Shown piece after piece: positions 35,909-44,916 of a DNA stretch of 64,000 nt. Within the stretch, counting starts at the first letter, position 1. Every line of letters starts with the position of its first letter. A model generated the notes under the pieces. That model did not search any database. It saw only the letters and a program-made list of their open reading frames with translations, and had not been told where the DNA came from. The translations under genes and the position numbers were made by a program. Location: the NCBI RefSeq assembly GCF_007050985.1, contig NZ_VHSF01000004.1:1-64000 (forward strand). Reading direction: 5' to 3'. This stretch comes from Christiangramia sabulilitoris (GTDB lineage: Bacteria > Bacteroidota > Bacteroidia > Flavobacteriales > Flavobacteriaceae).

Positions 35909-37969
35909 ATGATAAATTTTAAAATGCGTTTGCTGTGTGTTCTCTTTACTATTACAGGATTTTTCATGCAGGGGCAGGAAATGCAGAAAGGCTTTGAGCA
36001 TCTAGAAGCCGGGGAATTTTCCCAGGCAGAGATATTCTTCAGCAAGATCCTTAAGGAGCATCCCGAAAATAAAACGGCAAGACTTTGCTATGGCAGGGCA
36101 GTAGGCCTAAGTAGTGATCCAAACAAGGCGGTGAAAATCTTTGAAGATCTATTGATAGATTTTCCAGATGATCTTGAAGTAAAGCTTAATTACGCCGAAT
36201 CACTCTTATGGAGTAGGCAGTACCCTGAGGCAGAAGTCTATTATTCTGTTTTGCTGGAAGAGAATCCTGAAAACTTTTCGGTTCTGCTGGGATATGCGAA
36301 TACCCTTAGCAACCTTAAAAAATATAAATCGGCTACCAAGTGGGTAGAAAAAGCATTGAATTTATCGCCCGGGAATCCTAACGCGTTAAATTCCTTGAAA
36401 TATATCAGGTTAGGTTACGCCAATCGGTTGCTACAGGAACGTCAATATGATCTGGCAATAGGTTTGCTGGATGATAACCTTAGGGAATTCGAAAATGATC
36501 GGGAAAGCCTTTTAAACAAAGCCAATATTTATCTTATTCTTAAAAATTCTGATGCAGCCATAGATGTTTATAAACAGCTTGCCTTGGATTCCCGGGATAG
36601 TATTCAGGCGCTTACTGGTATTTCCCTGGCATATCATATAGCTAAACGCGAAAAGGATGCTTTAAAATATGCGACGTTGGCCCGGCAAATGGCTAAAGAT
36701 AGTAACGACAGTATCTCAAGGCTGATGGCAGCCGAACGATATATACAGGCCCTGATCTGGAATCATAAGTATTCCAGGGCTGAAGATCAGATCGAACACC
36801 AGCTGGAACTGTATCCGGAAAAACCCTGGGTCCTGGCCTTAGCAGCCAGCCTGGGTATGTATACGGGAGATTTCAAAAAAAGTATTAATAATTATAATCA
36901 GATTCTGGAAATAGATTCTGCCTCCTTTGACGGTAATCTAGGGATAGCGAATGCGTATTTTGCCCGAGGCGAAATCAAAGAAGCCATGGATTATGCAGAA
37001 CAAACTTTAAGTTTTTATAAAAATCAACAGGATGCAGAACAACTGCTGCAAAAAATAGAATTCGGTTACAGGCCTATGCTGGAAGAAAACCTAAGTTTCT
37101 CTTTCGATAATGGAGATAACCAGGCTTTCGCCGCCGCAACCACCGTCCGCCTTCCACTTTCCACCAAACTGGAAGTACTGGGGGGATATACTTATCGCAA
37201 GACGAGGAATACAAGATCTGGCCTCGAGGCGAATTCAGATTACTTTAATCTATCAGCCTCTTACAAGATTATTCCTTCCGTGAAATTCAGGGTTAACACA
37301 GGGCTTATAAATGCCAGATCTGTGGAAACCGATTATACTAATCTTACGGGGGAGGTTGCTGCTCAGATCAAACCCTTCATGCGGGATGATCTTGAAATTG
37401 GTTATCGCAGGGATTTACAGGATTTTAATGCTGAACTCTTAAATCGTAAAATAGCGGGTAACCATCTTTTCCTAACTAATAATTATACAACAAGGTATGG
37501 TCTTGGCTGGTATTTGCAATATATGCACACCGAGCAAAGTGATGATAATAGCCGGAAGCTATTGTTTACATCTTTATACTATAGTATATTAAAAAAGCCG
37601 CTTTTAAAAGGCGGAATTAATTATCAATATATAAGCTTTGAAAAGCGTATGCCTGAATTATATTTTAGCCCTGAAAAATTTCAGGCTGCAGAGATCTTTA
37701 TGAACCTTATTAGTGATGATGAGGACAAAGCTTTTAATTATGATCTTACTGCGGCGGCCGGATATCAATTTATCGAAGATGGTGACGGCCAGCCCACCTA
37801 CCGTTTACAGGCCAGGGCGGGGTATAATATAAGCCAGCGGTTTATCGGTGGGGTATATGCTACCCATAGTAATATCGCATCGGCAACGGTAGCAGGTTTT
37901 ACCTTTACGGAATTTGGTATCAACCTAAAATGGTTCTTTAAAGCGAAACCTCTGTTCAATTTGAAATAG
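35909..37969 (+). CDS. TPR protein with C-terminal YaiO-like outer-membrane beta-barrel
   Basis: 686 residues. Signal peptide (LLCVLFTITGFFMQGQ). Residues about 25-385 are at least nine TPR-like helix pairs (AEIFFSKILKEHPENKTARLCYGRAVGL; NPENFSVLLGYANTLSNLKKYKSATKWVEKAL; DGNLGIANAYFARGEIKEAMDYAEQTL). Residues about 390-686 are a strand-rich barrel (LEVLGGYTYRKTRNTRS ... FTFTEFGINLKWFFKAK). The TPR-then-barrel order is that of export porins BcsC, PgaA and the AlgK/AlgE and PelB systems; the barrel here is of the YaiO class. Likely role: scaffold and outer-membrane exit for the polymer made by nearby genes. Divergent from the STAS gene, with 147 bases shared. Confidence 0.85.
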   Translation: MINFKMRLLCVLFTITGFFMQGQEMQKGFEHLEAGEFSQAEIFFSKILKEHPENKTARLCYGRAVGLSSDPNKAVKIFEDLLIDFPDDLEVKLNYAESLLWSRQYPEAEVYYSVLLEENPENFSVLLGYANTLSNLKKYKSATKWVEKALNLSPGNPNALNSLKYIRLGYANRLLQERQYDLAIGLLDDNLREFENDRESLLNKANIYLILKNSDAAIDVYKQLALDSRDSIQALTGISLAYHIAKREKDALKYATLARQMAKDSNDSISRLMAAERYIQALIWNHKYSRAEDQIEHQLELYPEKPWVLALAASLGMYTGDFKKSINNYNQILEIDSASFDGNLGIANAYFARGEIKEAMDYAEQTLSFYKNQQDAEQLLQKIEFGYRPMLEENLSFSFDNGDNQAFAAATTVRLPLSTKLEVLGGYTYRKTRNTRSGLEANSDYFNLSASYKIIPSVKFRVNTGLINARSVETDYTNLTGEVAAQIKPFMRDDLEIGYRRDLQDFNAELLNRKIAGNHLFLTNNYTTRYGLGWYLQYMHTEQSDDNSRKLLFTSLYYSILKKPLLKGGINYQYISFEKRMPELYFSPEKFQAAEIFMNLISDDEDKAFNYDLTAAAGYQFIEDGDGQPTYRLQARAGYNISQRFIGGVYATHSNIASATVAGFTFTEFGINLKWFFKAKPLFNLK

Positions 37970-38176
37970 ATTTTTTTAAAATCCCTGTAGGGGCAGGTCG
38001 GCTTAGCAGGTTGAATTCTTCAATTGAACCCTCCGGTATGTGACTCTTTAAGATTAGTTAAGCACGACCGTTCTTTGTAACCATGGGTAATATTCAATTT
38101 ATAAAATATTCTAGAGAACTAAGCTGAAACAATATGGATGCGGTTTAATCGTGGTTCCTTTAAAGGATATAATAAG

Positions 38177-38204
38177 AAAAGCCGGAGATATTTCTCCGGC
38201 TTTT
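38177..38204. terminator. Strong two-way terminator
   Basis: AAAAGCCGGAGA (38177-38188) and TCTCCGGCTTTT (38193-38204), 12-base perfect arms, loop TATT. It lies about 210 bases after the TPR-barrel gene. Confidence 0.85.
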
Positions 38205-38288
38205 CGCCTAACCACTTAAGTAATCTGGATCTAACCACGACCAGATTATACTGTAATAGCGTCGTTATTTTACTAAATATCGATAAGT

Positions 38289-38337
38289 TTTACCGGCTGT
38301 CTTCAACAACGAAGACAGTAGGGTACCTGCCGGTAAA
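38289..38337. repeat. Nested inverted repeat, possible structured RNA or protein site
   Basis: Outer arms TTTACCGG (38289-38296) and CCGGTAAA (38330-38337); inner arms CTGTCTTC (38297-38304) and GAAGACAG (38311-38318), directly stacked on the left side. An 11-base bulge (38319-38329) contains the palindrome GGTACC. The 16 paired bases are perfect, and no T-run follows. Confidence 0.6.
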
Positions 38338-38502
38338 CTCATCTGAAATATCTGCAATAACATGTAGGTTAATCATGAGGCAAAAAAAGTTATTCTTATT
38401 TCTTATAGGTTAAAATTACAGGAGTATTTTCTGCAATTCCGGTTTTTTCGTTTATAGCTCTTTCTTACAGGTTGAATGGCAGAAATCTTTCGATAAGCAG
38501 TC

Positions 38503-39582
38503 TTAACCGAAGCTTGCACCAAATTTTTCCAGTACAGTTTGCCGAATCACTTTTATCTCCTGTTCTTTTTGTTTAGGGACTATTACCAGCACATTATCTT
38601 CTTCCAGGATCATATAATCCTTGAGACCGTCTATATAAACGACCTTGCCGGCCTGGGTTCTAATGATATTACCGGAGGCGTGTTCCGGAATAAACCTGGA
38701 ATTAACAACTGTATTGGATGCGGCATCCTGGGGGAGTTCCCCCTGAATGCTACACCAGGTACCTAGATCATTCCAGGAAAAAGTAGCAGGTATTACCTTT
38801 ACGGTACTTGCTTTTTCTATAATACCAAAGTCAATAGAGATATCCTGGGCCTTGTGGAAATTTTCCTCCAGGAATGAGAACTCTTCACAGGTGTTCAGGA
38901 AACTGAATCCATTTAAGAATAGTTGATACATTTCAGGCAAAAACTGCTGGAAGCTTTGCAGGATCGTATCTGTTCTCCAGGCAAATATTCCAGAGTTCCA
39001 TAGATAATCACCCTCCTGGAGAAATCTTTTAGCATTTTCCAGGTTGGGCTTTTCGGTGAATCTTTTTACGTGAAAAATATTGCTGTGCGCCGAATCATCA
39101 TATTGGATATAACCATATCCGGTATTAGGAGAGGTGGGAGGTATGCCGAAGGTGACCAGATCATCGCTCTGTTCAATTTCATTAAAAGCCAGTTCAATAT
39201 CATGTATGAATTTATCTTCCTGGGGGATCCAGTGATCACTTGGAGCGACCAGCATTTTTGCCTCAGCATCTTTTTTCCAGATCTTTAAAGCCGCCAGAAG
39301 TATACATGGCGCAGTATTGCGCATGGCCGGTTCGCAAACAATATTAGCCGGCGTTACTACCGGCAGTTGCTCAAGAACAGTAGCTTCATATATCTTATTG
39401 GTAAGTATAAAAATATGTTCCTTAGGAACTACTTTTTGCAGGCGGGTAAAGGTGGCCTGGATAAGAGTTTGGCCACAACCAAGAATATCCTGAAATTGTT
39501 TCGGGTTCTCTGCGGTACTAACCGGCCAGAACCGACTTCCCACTCCTCCTGCCATGATTACGGCATAATTGTGATTTTTCAT
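38503..39582 (-). CDS. manC: Mannose-1-phosphate guanylyltransferase
   Basis: 359 residues, normal for the single-domain form (no phosphomannose isomerase domain). Nucleotide site MAGGVGSRFWPVS and ENPKQFQDI; LVAPSDHWI; FTEKPNLENA with WNSGIFAW (sugar site); C-terminal part with a short left-handed beta-helix-like tail (VVNSRFIPEHASGNII). It makes GDP-mannose, the donor for mannose and fucose polymers, and so fits the supply side of the neighbouring polysaccharide genes. Monocistronic, minus strand. Confidence 0.93.
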   Translation of the reverse strand: MKNHNYAVIMAGGVGSRFWPVSTAENPKQFQDILGCGQTLIQATFTRLQKVVPKEHIFILTNKIYEATVLEQLPVVTPANIVCEPAMRNTAPCILLAALKIWKKDAEAKMLVAPSDHWIPQEDKFIHDIELAFNEIEQSDDLVTFGIPPTSPNTGYGYIQYDDSAHSNIFHVKRFTEKPNLENAKRFLQEGDYLWNSGIFAWRTDTILQSFQQFLPEMYQLFLNGFSFLNTCEEFSFLEENFHKAQDISIDFGIIEKASTVKVIPATFSWNDLGTWCSIQGELPQDAASNTVVNSRFIPEHASGNIIRTQAGKVVYIDGLKDYMILEEDNVLVIVPKQKEQEIKVIRQTVLEKFGASFG

Positions 39583-39706
39583 TGCTTAAGGTTTTACCAT
39601 GCGGTGATTAGAATGATAAAGATATAAGCTTGCTAGTCTGAAGATTTTAAATATCGTCAGGCTGCGATTTTCTTAAGATGAATGTTGAATTACTATGGTT
39701 AACCGA

Positions 39707-40414
39707 TCAAAGAAGGTTCAGTCTTTTCATTAGTTCAGGACGATTACTTCGGCTAACCGGAATCACATCTTTCTCGATAAGAACTGAATTATCTTCGATA
39801 TCAATGATCTTCTTGGTATTGATGATAAAAGAACGATGGATCTTTAGAAATATATCCTGGGGTAATTTTTCTTCTATTTTCTTTAAGGTAGAGTGCACCG
39901 TGTAATTTTTTCCGAAGGTTTTAATAGTGATATAATCACCCTTTGCTTCGATCAGGTAAATACTGGAGATATCAATTTTTATCAGCCTTCGGTCTATATT
40001 TACATATAGGTCATTATCTGTCTTATTCAGGTCAGACTCTACCTCTGGTTTGGACGAGGAAGCTTTCGAGCTCAGCGCCTTTTGCACGGCTTTATCAAAC
40101 CTTTCCTGTGTAATGGGCTTCACCAGGTAATCTACGATACAATCATATTCAAACGCTTCTATGGCAAAACTTTTATCTGAAGTGGTAAGTATGACATTAG
40201 GAGGATTTTTCAAAGTCTGGATAAAATCAAAACCTGTAAAATCTGGCATATGAATGTCTAGAAAAATAAGGTCTGCAGAGTTCTGGTTCAGGAATTTTAT
40301 AGCCTGCATGGCATTGGGGAATTCCTGTTCCATTTCTACATGCTTATTGTTTTCAATAAGTTGTTGAATGATCAATCTGGCGGTAGCCTCATCATCAATT
40401 ATAAGACATTTCAT
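39707..40414 (-). CDS. LytTR-type response regulator
   Basis: 235 residues. Receiver (1-115) with phospho-acceptor Asp in LIFLDIHMPDF, switch Thr in ILTTSDKS and Lys in LVKPIT; then a LytTR DNA-binding domain (about 135-233: IDISSIYLIEAKGDYITIKTFGKNYTVHSTLKKIEEKLP, FLKIHRSFIINTKKI). Last gene of the five-gene H-NOX operon, 11 bases after the Hpt gene. Expected to bind DNA after receiving phosphate from the relay. Targets unknown; the polysaccharide genes next door are candidates. Confidence 0.9.
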   Translation of the reverse strand: MKCLIIDDEATARLIIQQLIENNKHVEMEQEFPNAMQAIKFLNQNSADLIFLDIHMPDFTGFDFIQTLKNPPNVILTTSDKSFAIEAFEYDCIVDYLVKPITQERFDKAVQKALSSKASSSKPEVESDLNKTDNDLYVNIDRRLIKIDISSIYLIEAKGDYITIKTFGKNYTVHSTLKKIEEKLPQDIFLKIHRSFIINTKKIIDIEDNSVLIEKDVIPVSRSNRPELMKRLNLL

Positions 40415-40425
40415 GAAGTTAGATT

Positions 40426-40746
40426 TTAGGTACGCTTAACAAAAGAAAGCATAAGCTGCAGGAGTTTTTCAAATTCTTCCTGCCTAATATTGAACCCTTC
40501 CCGCAGTTCATCTTCATAGGTTTCTGCGAAACGGTAGCTTTCTTCCAGCCCTAAAATACTAATTTTGTGTTTAAGTTTATGTACACTGGATGCGGCATCA
40601 TCCAAATTACCACTACTTATATTATCACGCCAGGTTTGAGACTCCTCTGGTAATTCCCTTTTTACTACTTCCATAAGCCTGGCTTCAAATGCTTTATCGC
40701 CTCCTGAGAGTTGATGTATGTAAGATAAATTAGGTTGCTCGTCCAT
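40426..40746 (-). CDS. Hpt (histidine phosphotransfer) protein
   Basis: 106 residues, four-helix type. AASSVHKLKHKISILGLEES carries the Hpt motif with the phospho-His in VHKLKH; the usual Gly after HxxK (HKLKG) is His here. Stand-alone Hpt proteins pass phosphate between two receivers. Located between the kinase and the LytTR regulator, with gaps of 23 and 11 bases, it closes the relay: kinase, CheY-like receiver, Hpt, LytTR regulator. Confidence 0.85.
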   Translation of the reverse strand: MDEQPNLSYIHQLSGGDKAFEARLMEVVKRELPEESQTWRDNISSGNLDDAASSVHKLKHKISILGLEESYRFAETYEDELREGFNIRQEEFEKLLQLMLSFVKRT

Positions 40747-40769
40747 AATCGATATTTTTATATCCTGAC

Positions 40770-43136
40770 TTATTTTTTCAGGCTGAAGTAAAAAGTGGTG
40801 CCTTTTCCCGGTTCACTTTCCAGCCAGATCCTGCCGTCATAAAGATCAATGATCTTCTTTACGATACTAAGACCAATGCCTGTTGAATTTTTATCGTTAG
40901 TGACAGAACTAAATATTTTAAAGATCTTTTCATGATATTCTTTTGGAATCCCGCAGCCATTATCTTTAATACAAAAAACATAATGGGTTTTTTCATCCCG
41001 AACCCCAATTTCCACTAAACCTTTTTCCTTATCGATATAATTAACCGCATTGCTAATCAAATTCTGGAATAGTTGCTGCATTCTCGTGGTATCGGCATAG
41101 ATTACCGGTAATTTATCCTTGATCTTTACTTCTATATGATCTGGAATATAGATCATGGAAATTATATCTTCCACCAGTTGATGAGAATCTAATTCATGAT
41201 TTGTCAGCTGGCTGCCATCTATGCTGGAATACTTTAGAATATTTTCAATTAGGTGGTCCATCTTTTCGACCTTACTTTCCATCAGGTCGAGATTTGTTAA
41301 ACTATCCGGGCCCAGTTTCTCTTTAAAATCCTCTTTTGTCCAGGTAAGTAGAGCTGAAATATTGCGCAGTGGTGATTTGAGATCGTGAGAAACGATATGG
41401 GCATAATCGTTTAACTGCTCGTTACGCTTTTCAAGATCCAGCAATAACTCCTTCTGTTTTTCTTCCAGTTTTTTCTGTTCAGTGATATCTAGATGAATAC
41501 CAATAGACCCAACTACCTTACCATTCACATCGTAATTGGGAGCACCACTTATGAGCCAGTTTCTAATTTCGCCTTTTTTGGTCTTTATTTTAACTTCATA
41601 AGAATCTGAAACACCTTTTTCCCTGTTCCTGTTCTTATCGTCCAGCACCGGCCTGTATTCATCCAGAAGCAGAAGTTCAGCCGCTTTTTTTCCTTTTAGT
41701 TCTTCTTCAGAATATCCGCTAATTTCACAAAAACTTTGATTTGCCAGTAGAATATGATCATCATTGTCTACTTCCACCAGCCCAAGGTTCATATTGGCAA
41801 TTATATTTCCGTATTTTTCTTTTTGTGCCTGTAAGCTCTCCTTGTAGCGGCGTCTTATAGTAACGTCGTCGTAACTCCAGAGGTGTCCTTTATAAATCCC
41901 GTTGTTATAAATAGGGATATAACTTCGCTCATAGATTCTCCCATTTGTCAGTTTAAGTTCCTCTGCCAGAACTGGCTTTTTTTCCTTTAAAAGAATATTT
42001 ATACGCTCCACGAATTTATCCTGATCCTCGAAGTGATGTTTAGATTCCTCAGCGGCATTACTACAATCTGCACCAACTAATGCCTCCGGAGGCGCCGGGA
42101 TACCAAACATATTACAGAACTGCTGATTGGTTAACTGGATCTTCCTGTTCTCATCTTCCAGGAGAATTCCGGTTTGCAGGTTCATGATAAGAGTAGACAT
42201 CCGGTTTTCAGACTCTTTTAATTTTTCATTAGAAATTTTCTGCTCGGTAATATCTTCTACCGTAGCAACCTGGTATTCTATAGCTCCATTATCATCTCTT
42301 ACTGCGGTTACAGACGTTTTGGCCCAGACTATATTATTATTTTTAGTGATATAACGCTTTTCTGTAATAAAACTGTCGAGTTCACCGGTTTTCAGTTTTA
42401 ATTGCATGACCCTGGACTCTTCCCGGTCTTCCGGATGCGTTAGATCCTTTACGTCTAATGGTTTTAGCTCTGCTTCTTCATACTCGAACATCTGGCACAT
42501 GGCCTCGTTCACAACCAGGAATCCCGGTACTTTGGGGTCTAGCAGGCATACTCCAATAGGGGAGTTTTTAAAGATGATATCCAACTGCTGTTTCTGCAGT
42601 TCCATGATCTTTTTCATACGGGTGTCCCGGGTGATATCCCTGGCAATTCCCTGTGCAGCTATAGGTTTGTGATTTTTGTCATAGATGATACTCGCATTTA
42701 TCTGGACCATCTTTTCTTCGCCATTCCTGGTGCGTATTACCGCTTTATAATTATTAAACCGGCCTTTTTGATATAGCTCTTTAAAAGACGCCACCGTGTA
42801 TTCATAATACTCTTCTTTAACCAGCTGCATTAGATTTACAGGCTCTTTCTCAATATCATACCCAATTAGGTCTATGGCTGCATCATTCATCTTAACCACT
42901 TCACCATCCAGTTTCATAACCACATAAGAGTCAATGATGTTCTCAAAAACGCCTTCTAGTTCAGAGGTTTTACGATTTAGAAGTTCCTCGAGCTTGGCAT
43001 TAGATTGTTTTAATTTTTCTGAAAGTTGATAGAGTTCTGAAGATTTTTGCTCTAAAATAGCCTCGGCAGCTTTTCTGGCTGCTTTTTCACGTTTGAGGGC
43101 TCTTTCATAAACTTCGATCTTATTGGTTAAATGCAT
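40770..43136 (-). CDS. Multi-PAS sensor histidine kinase
   Basis: 788 residues. N-terminal coiled coil (about 1-65), then four PAS/PAC modules (about 65-175, 180-300, 310-430, 440-555), a short coiled coil, HisKA (YAHIVSHDLKSPLRNI) and HATPase_c (NLISNAVNYIDKEK, IKDNGCGIP, STGIGLSIVKKII). No TM helix and no receiver, so it is soluble and non-hybrid. Its start overlaps the end of the H-NOX gene by 17 bases, the usual arrangement for an H-NOX and the kinase it controls. Known: NO-bound H-NOX proteins inhibit or modulate their partner kinase (HnoK, HahK). The PAS set may add further signals. Confidence 0.92.
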   Translation of the reverse strand: MHLTNKIEVYERALKREKAARKAAEAILEQKSSELYQLSEKLKQSNAKLEELLNRKTSELEGVFENIIDSYVVMKLDGEVVKMNDAAIDLIGYDIEKEPVNLMQLVKEEYYEYTVASFKELYQKGRFNNYKAVIRTRNGEEKMVQINASIIYDKNHKPIAAQGIARDITRDTRMKKIMELQKQQLDIIFKNSPIGVCLLDPKVPGFLVVNEAMCQMFEYEEAELKPLDVKDLTHPEDREESRVMQLKLKTGELDSFITEKRYITKNNNIVWAKTSVTAVRDDNGAIEYQVATVEDITEQKISNEKLKESENRMSTLIMNLQTGILLEDENRKIQLTNQQFCNMFGIPAPPEALVGADCSNAAEESKHHFEDQDKFVERINILLKEKKPVLAEELKLTNGRIYERSYIPIYNNGIYKGHLWSYDDVTIRRRYKESLQAQKEKYGNIIANMNLGLVEVDNDDHILLANQSFCEISGYSEEELKGKKAAELLLLDEYRPVLDDKNRNREKGVSDSYEVKIKTKKGEIRNWLISGAPNYDVNGKVVGSIGIHLDITEQKKLEEKQKELLLDLEKRNEQLNDYAHIVSHDLKSPLRNISALLTWTKEDFKEKLGPDSLTNLDLMESKVEKMDHLIENILKYSSIDGSQLTNHELDSHQLVEDIISMIYIPDHIEVKIKDKLPVIYADTTRMQQLFQNLISNAVNYIDKEKGLVEIGVRDEKTHYVFCIKDNGCGIPKEYHEKIFKIFSSVTNDKNSTGIGLSIVKKIIDLYDGRIWLESEPGKGTTFYFSLKK

Positions 43137-43677
43137 AAGGTTGTCTATTGATACTGAATTTCACCTGGCTTCCATCTTCTTTTATTAACTCAAGATCTAT
43201 ATTATAGCTGGAATCGTAATGTTCAAATGTCTTTTCCATTAATGCCCTGGCGAACATGAACATAGAACGCTCTGAATAATACATCATTTCGAGATAATTG
43301 TCATCTTTTTTGATGATTTTAAAAGTTGGGAGCTCCGCTCCCGGATAGATCTTGCGCACTTCCACATGAATATGATTTTCTATTGAAGCGAGCATCGAAA
43401 TAGGGTCGGAATAAAGACTGAATATATTGGGGTGGTGTCTTAGAAGAACACTGAAGAAATACCGGCCGTAGGCGTAAATAAGATCATTCACCTCTATCCC
43501 GGTTTCTTTACTCAGGTTCACGATGAGCTGCTGCATTTCAAAGAAATCATAAGTACCTACAGAAGTATAGACGCCCTCTGACGATAATTTAGATTTCATT
43601 ATAATACTGTCTACTACTTCCAGGCCAAATTCCTCTTCGACCATTTCCAGAAATTCTGTAAATACGATTCCTTTCAT
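43120..43677 (-). CDS. hnoX: H-NOX haem nitric-oxide/oxygen sensor
   Basis: 185 residues, full family length. Opens MKGIVFTEFLEMVEEEFG, as in most H-NOX. Proximal haem ligand His104 (in NHIHVEVRKIYPGAELP, aligned with His105 of soluble guanylate cyclase beta1 by the following IYPG). YxSxR haem-propionate motif Y133-S135-R137 (MMYYSERS). The oxygen-binding distal Tyr of thermophile types is not evident, and the likely distal pocket residues are hydrophobic, so a NO-selective sensor is inferred. Start codon overlaps the stop of the upstream receiver gene (TAATG), and the gene's end overlaps the kinase. Confidence 0.95.
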   Translation of the reverse strand: MKGIVFTEFLEMVEEEFGLEVVDSIIMKSKLSSEGVYTSVGTYDFFEMQQLIVNLSKETGIEVNDLIYAYGRYFFSVLLRHHPNIFSLYSDPISMLASIENHIHVEVRKIYPGAELPTFKIIKKDDNYLEMMYYSERSMFMFARALMEKTFEHYDSSYNIDLELIKEDGSQVKFSINRQPYAFNQ

Positions 43678-44090
43678 TAAGCTTTTATAAGTTCGTTCAT
43701 ACTCCAGTATTCCAGCAGGGATTTAAGTTTGGTGACATAATCATCATACTTAAGAGGTTTGATCATATACCCGGCAATACCAATTTTATAACACTCCAAA
43801 ACATCCTTTCGGTTATTGGAGGTGGTTAGAATTATTGTTGGAATATACTTTAAAACTTCATCATTCTTAAGGATTTTCAGAAAATCTATCCCGTTCATCC
43901 TGGGCATATTCAAATCCAGAAGGATTAAATCTGGTAAATTATGGGGGTCATCCAATTGTGTTAAAGCCTCTTTACCGTCACAGGCTTCGGTGATCGTATG
44001 TTTAAAATCCAGCGTATTCAGGGTACGATGCAATTTCATTACTTCAATCTCATCATCTTCGATGAATAATATATTCAATTTATTTCTCAT
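43677..44090 (-). CDS. CheY-like single-domain response regulator
   Basis: 137 residues. Acidic pair EDDEIE, phospho-acceptor Asp in LILLDLNMPRMNG, switch Thr in ILTTSNN and Lys in MIKPLK: a full receiver with no output domain. First gene of the H-NOX operon; its stop overlaps the H-NOX start by one base. It is suited to be the intermediate receiver of the phosphorelay or a diffusible regulator acting on a protein. Confidence 0.9.
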   Translation of the reverse strand: MRNKLNILFIEDDEIEVMKLHRTLNTLDFKHTITEACDGKEALTQLDDPHNLPDLILLDLNMPRMNGIDFLKILKNDEVLKYIPTIILTTSNNRKDVLECYKIGIAGYMIKPLKYDDYVTKLKSLLEYWSMNELIKA

Positions 44091-44333
44091 AAGTGGTTCG
44101 TAAGGCTTTAATCCTTTAAAGGTGCGATAATATAGTAGTGATTTGTAAAAGCTTCGATTAAATCAATTCAAGTGTCGGCAGAATGCAGGTAAGTTTCGAT
44201 GAATGGATCTCGAGAAGTCTTTGCCGCCCTGTATTTTATTTGAATCTAATTACCACGAAATTTTAAACTATTTAAATCATTCCTTACATTTTTATTTTCC
44301 CCGTGCTTCAACCTAAACCATAGCTTAGTATTT

Positions 44334-44760
44334 ATGACAAACCATTCCATTTCATCTATTCTTCTATTATTATCTGGTGATCTGATAGCCCAGTTAGAAA
44401 CCAGTTATGTTTATATCCAAGTGGATTCTGTCTAAAACAGCAAAGAAAATTCCTTAACTAAGGAACAGGTAATTCATATCAAGGGTGATAAAATAACACG
44501 TGTTGAAAGAAATATGCAAATTCCCCAGGATGCAGAGATCATAGACCTTAGCGATTACCTTGTACTCCCTGGCCTTATCGATGCTCACTCACATGTTCTG
44601 TTCGATCAGGAGATAAAAGATGATTTTTCTGAACACAGTATTACGACACTAGTCCTGGAAAGTGATGCCTTACGGGCATTGAGAGGCGTGTAGGCGGCAA
44701 GATCGTAACGGGATGTAGAGATTAGGTTTATCAAAGATCCGGGGGAATTTCGAACCAATT
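44334..44760 (+). pseudogene. Amidohydrolase (imidazolonepropionase-like) N-terminal remnant
   Basis: From ATG 44334 one frame encodes a signal-like start (ISSILLLLSGDLIAQ), then VIHIKGDKITRVERN and DAEIIDLSDYLVLPGLIDAHSHV, the typical first metal-site region of secreted amidohydrolases (HxH). The frame is broken by TAA at 44433, TAG at 44691 and TAA at 44706, and the catalytic barrel is absent. About one fifth of a normal gene (about 430 residues) is left. Confidence 0.8.
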
Positions 44761-44776
44761 CTTAAAAGTATTTCTG

Positions 44777-44893
44777 TATTTCACCGGGGAAGAAGAACAG
44801 TTAGAAAAATTCAGTGTGCTTGAAAATTCAGATTCAACCGATAAGGTTGAGAATTCAGAAGCAGAAGAAGTAAAGGAAGTAGAGCCGGTTTAA
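44777..44893 (+). pseudogene. DUF4494 gene 3'-end fragment (duplicate)
   Basis: 38 codons beginning YFTGEEEQLEKF. The first 37 bases (44777-44813) are identical to the end of the intact DUF4494 gene (from about 25541); the tail then diverges but stays acidic and ends at TAA 44891. The rest of the gene is missing and the amidohydrolase remnant abuts it. Confidence 0.8.
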
Positions 44894-44916
44894 ATAAGGA
44901 AGCTTAACCTTTTTTT

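Larger units (their letters stand above)
37970..38502. other. Gene-free stretch with two hairpins
   Basis: 533 bases between convergent genes. It holds the terminator at 38177-38204 and the nested inverted repeat at 38289-38337. A frame at 38138-38413 crosses both and is not believed to code. Confidence 0.6.

Noticed and set aside
38138-38413. 91-codon frame in the gap between the TPR-barrel and manC genes
   Set aside because: It runs through a strong terminator and a nested inverted repeat, and its residues resemble no protein family.
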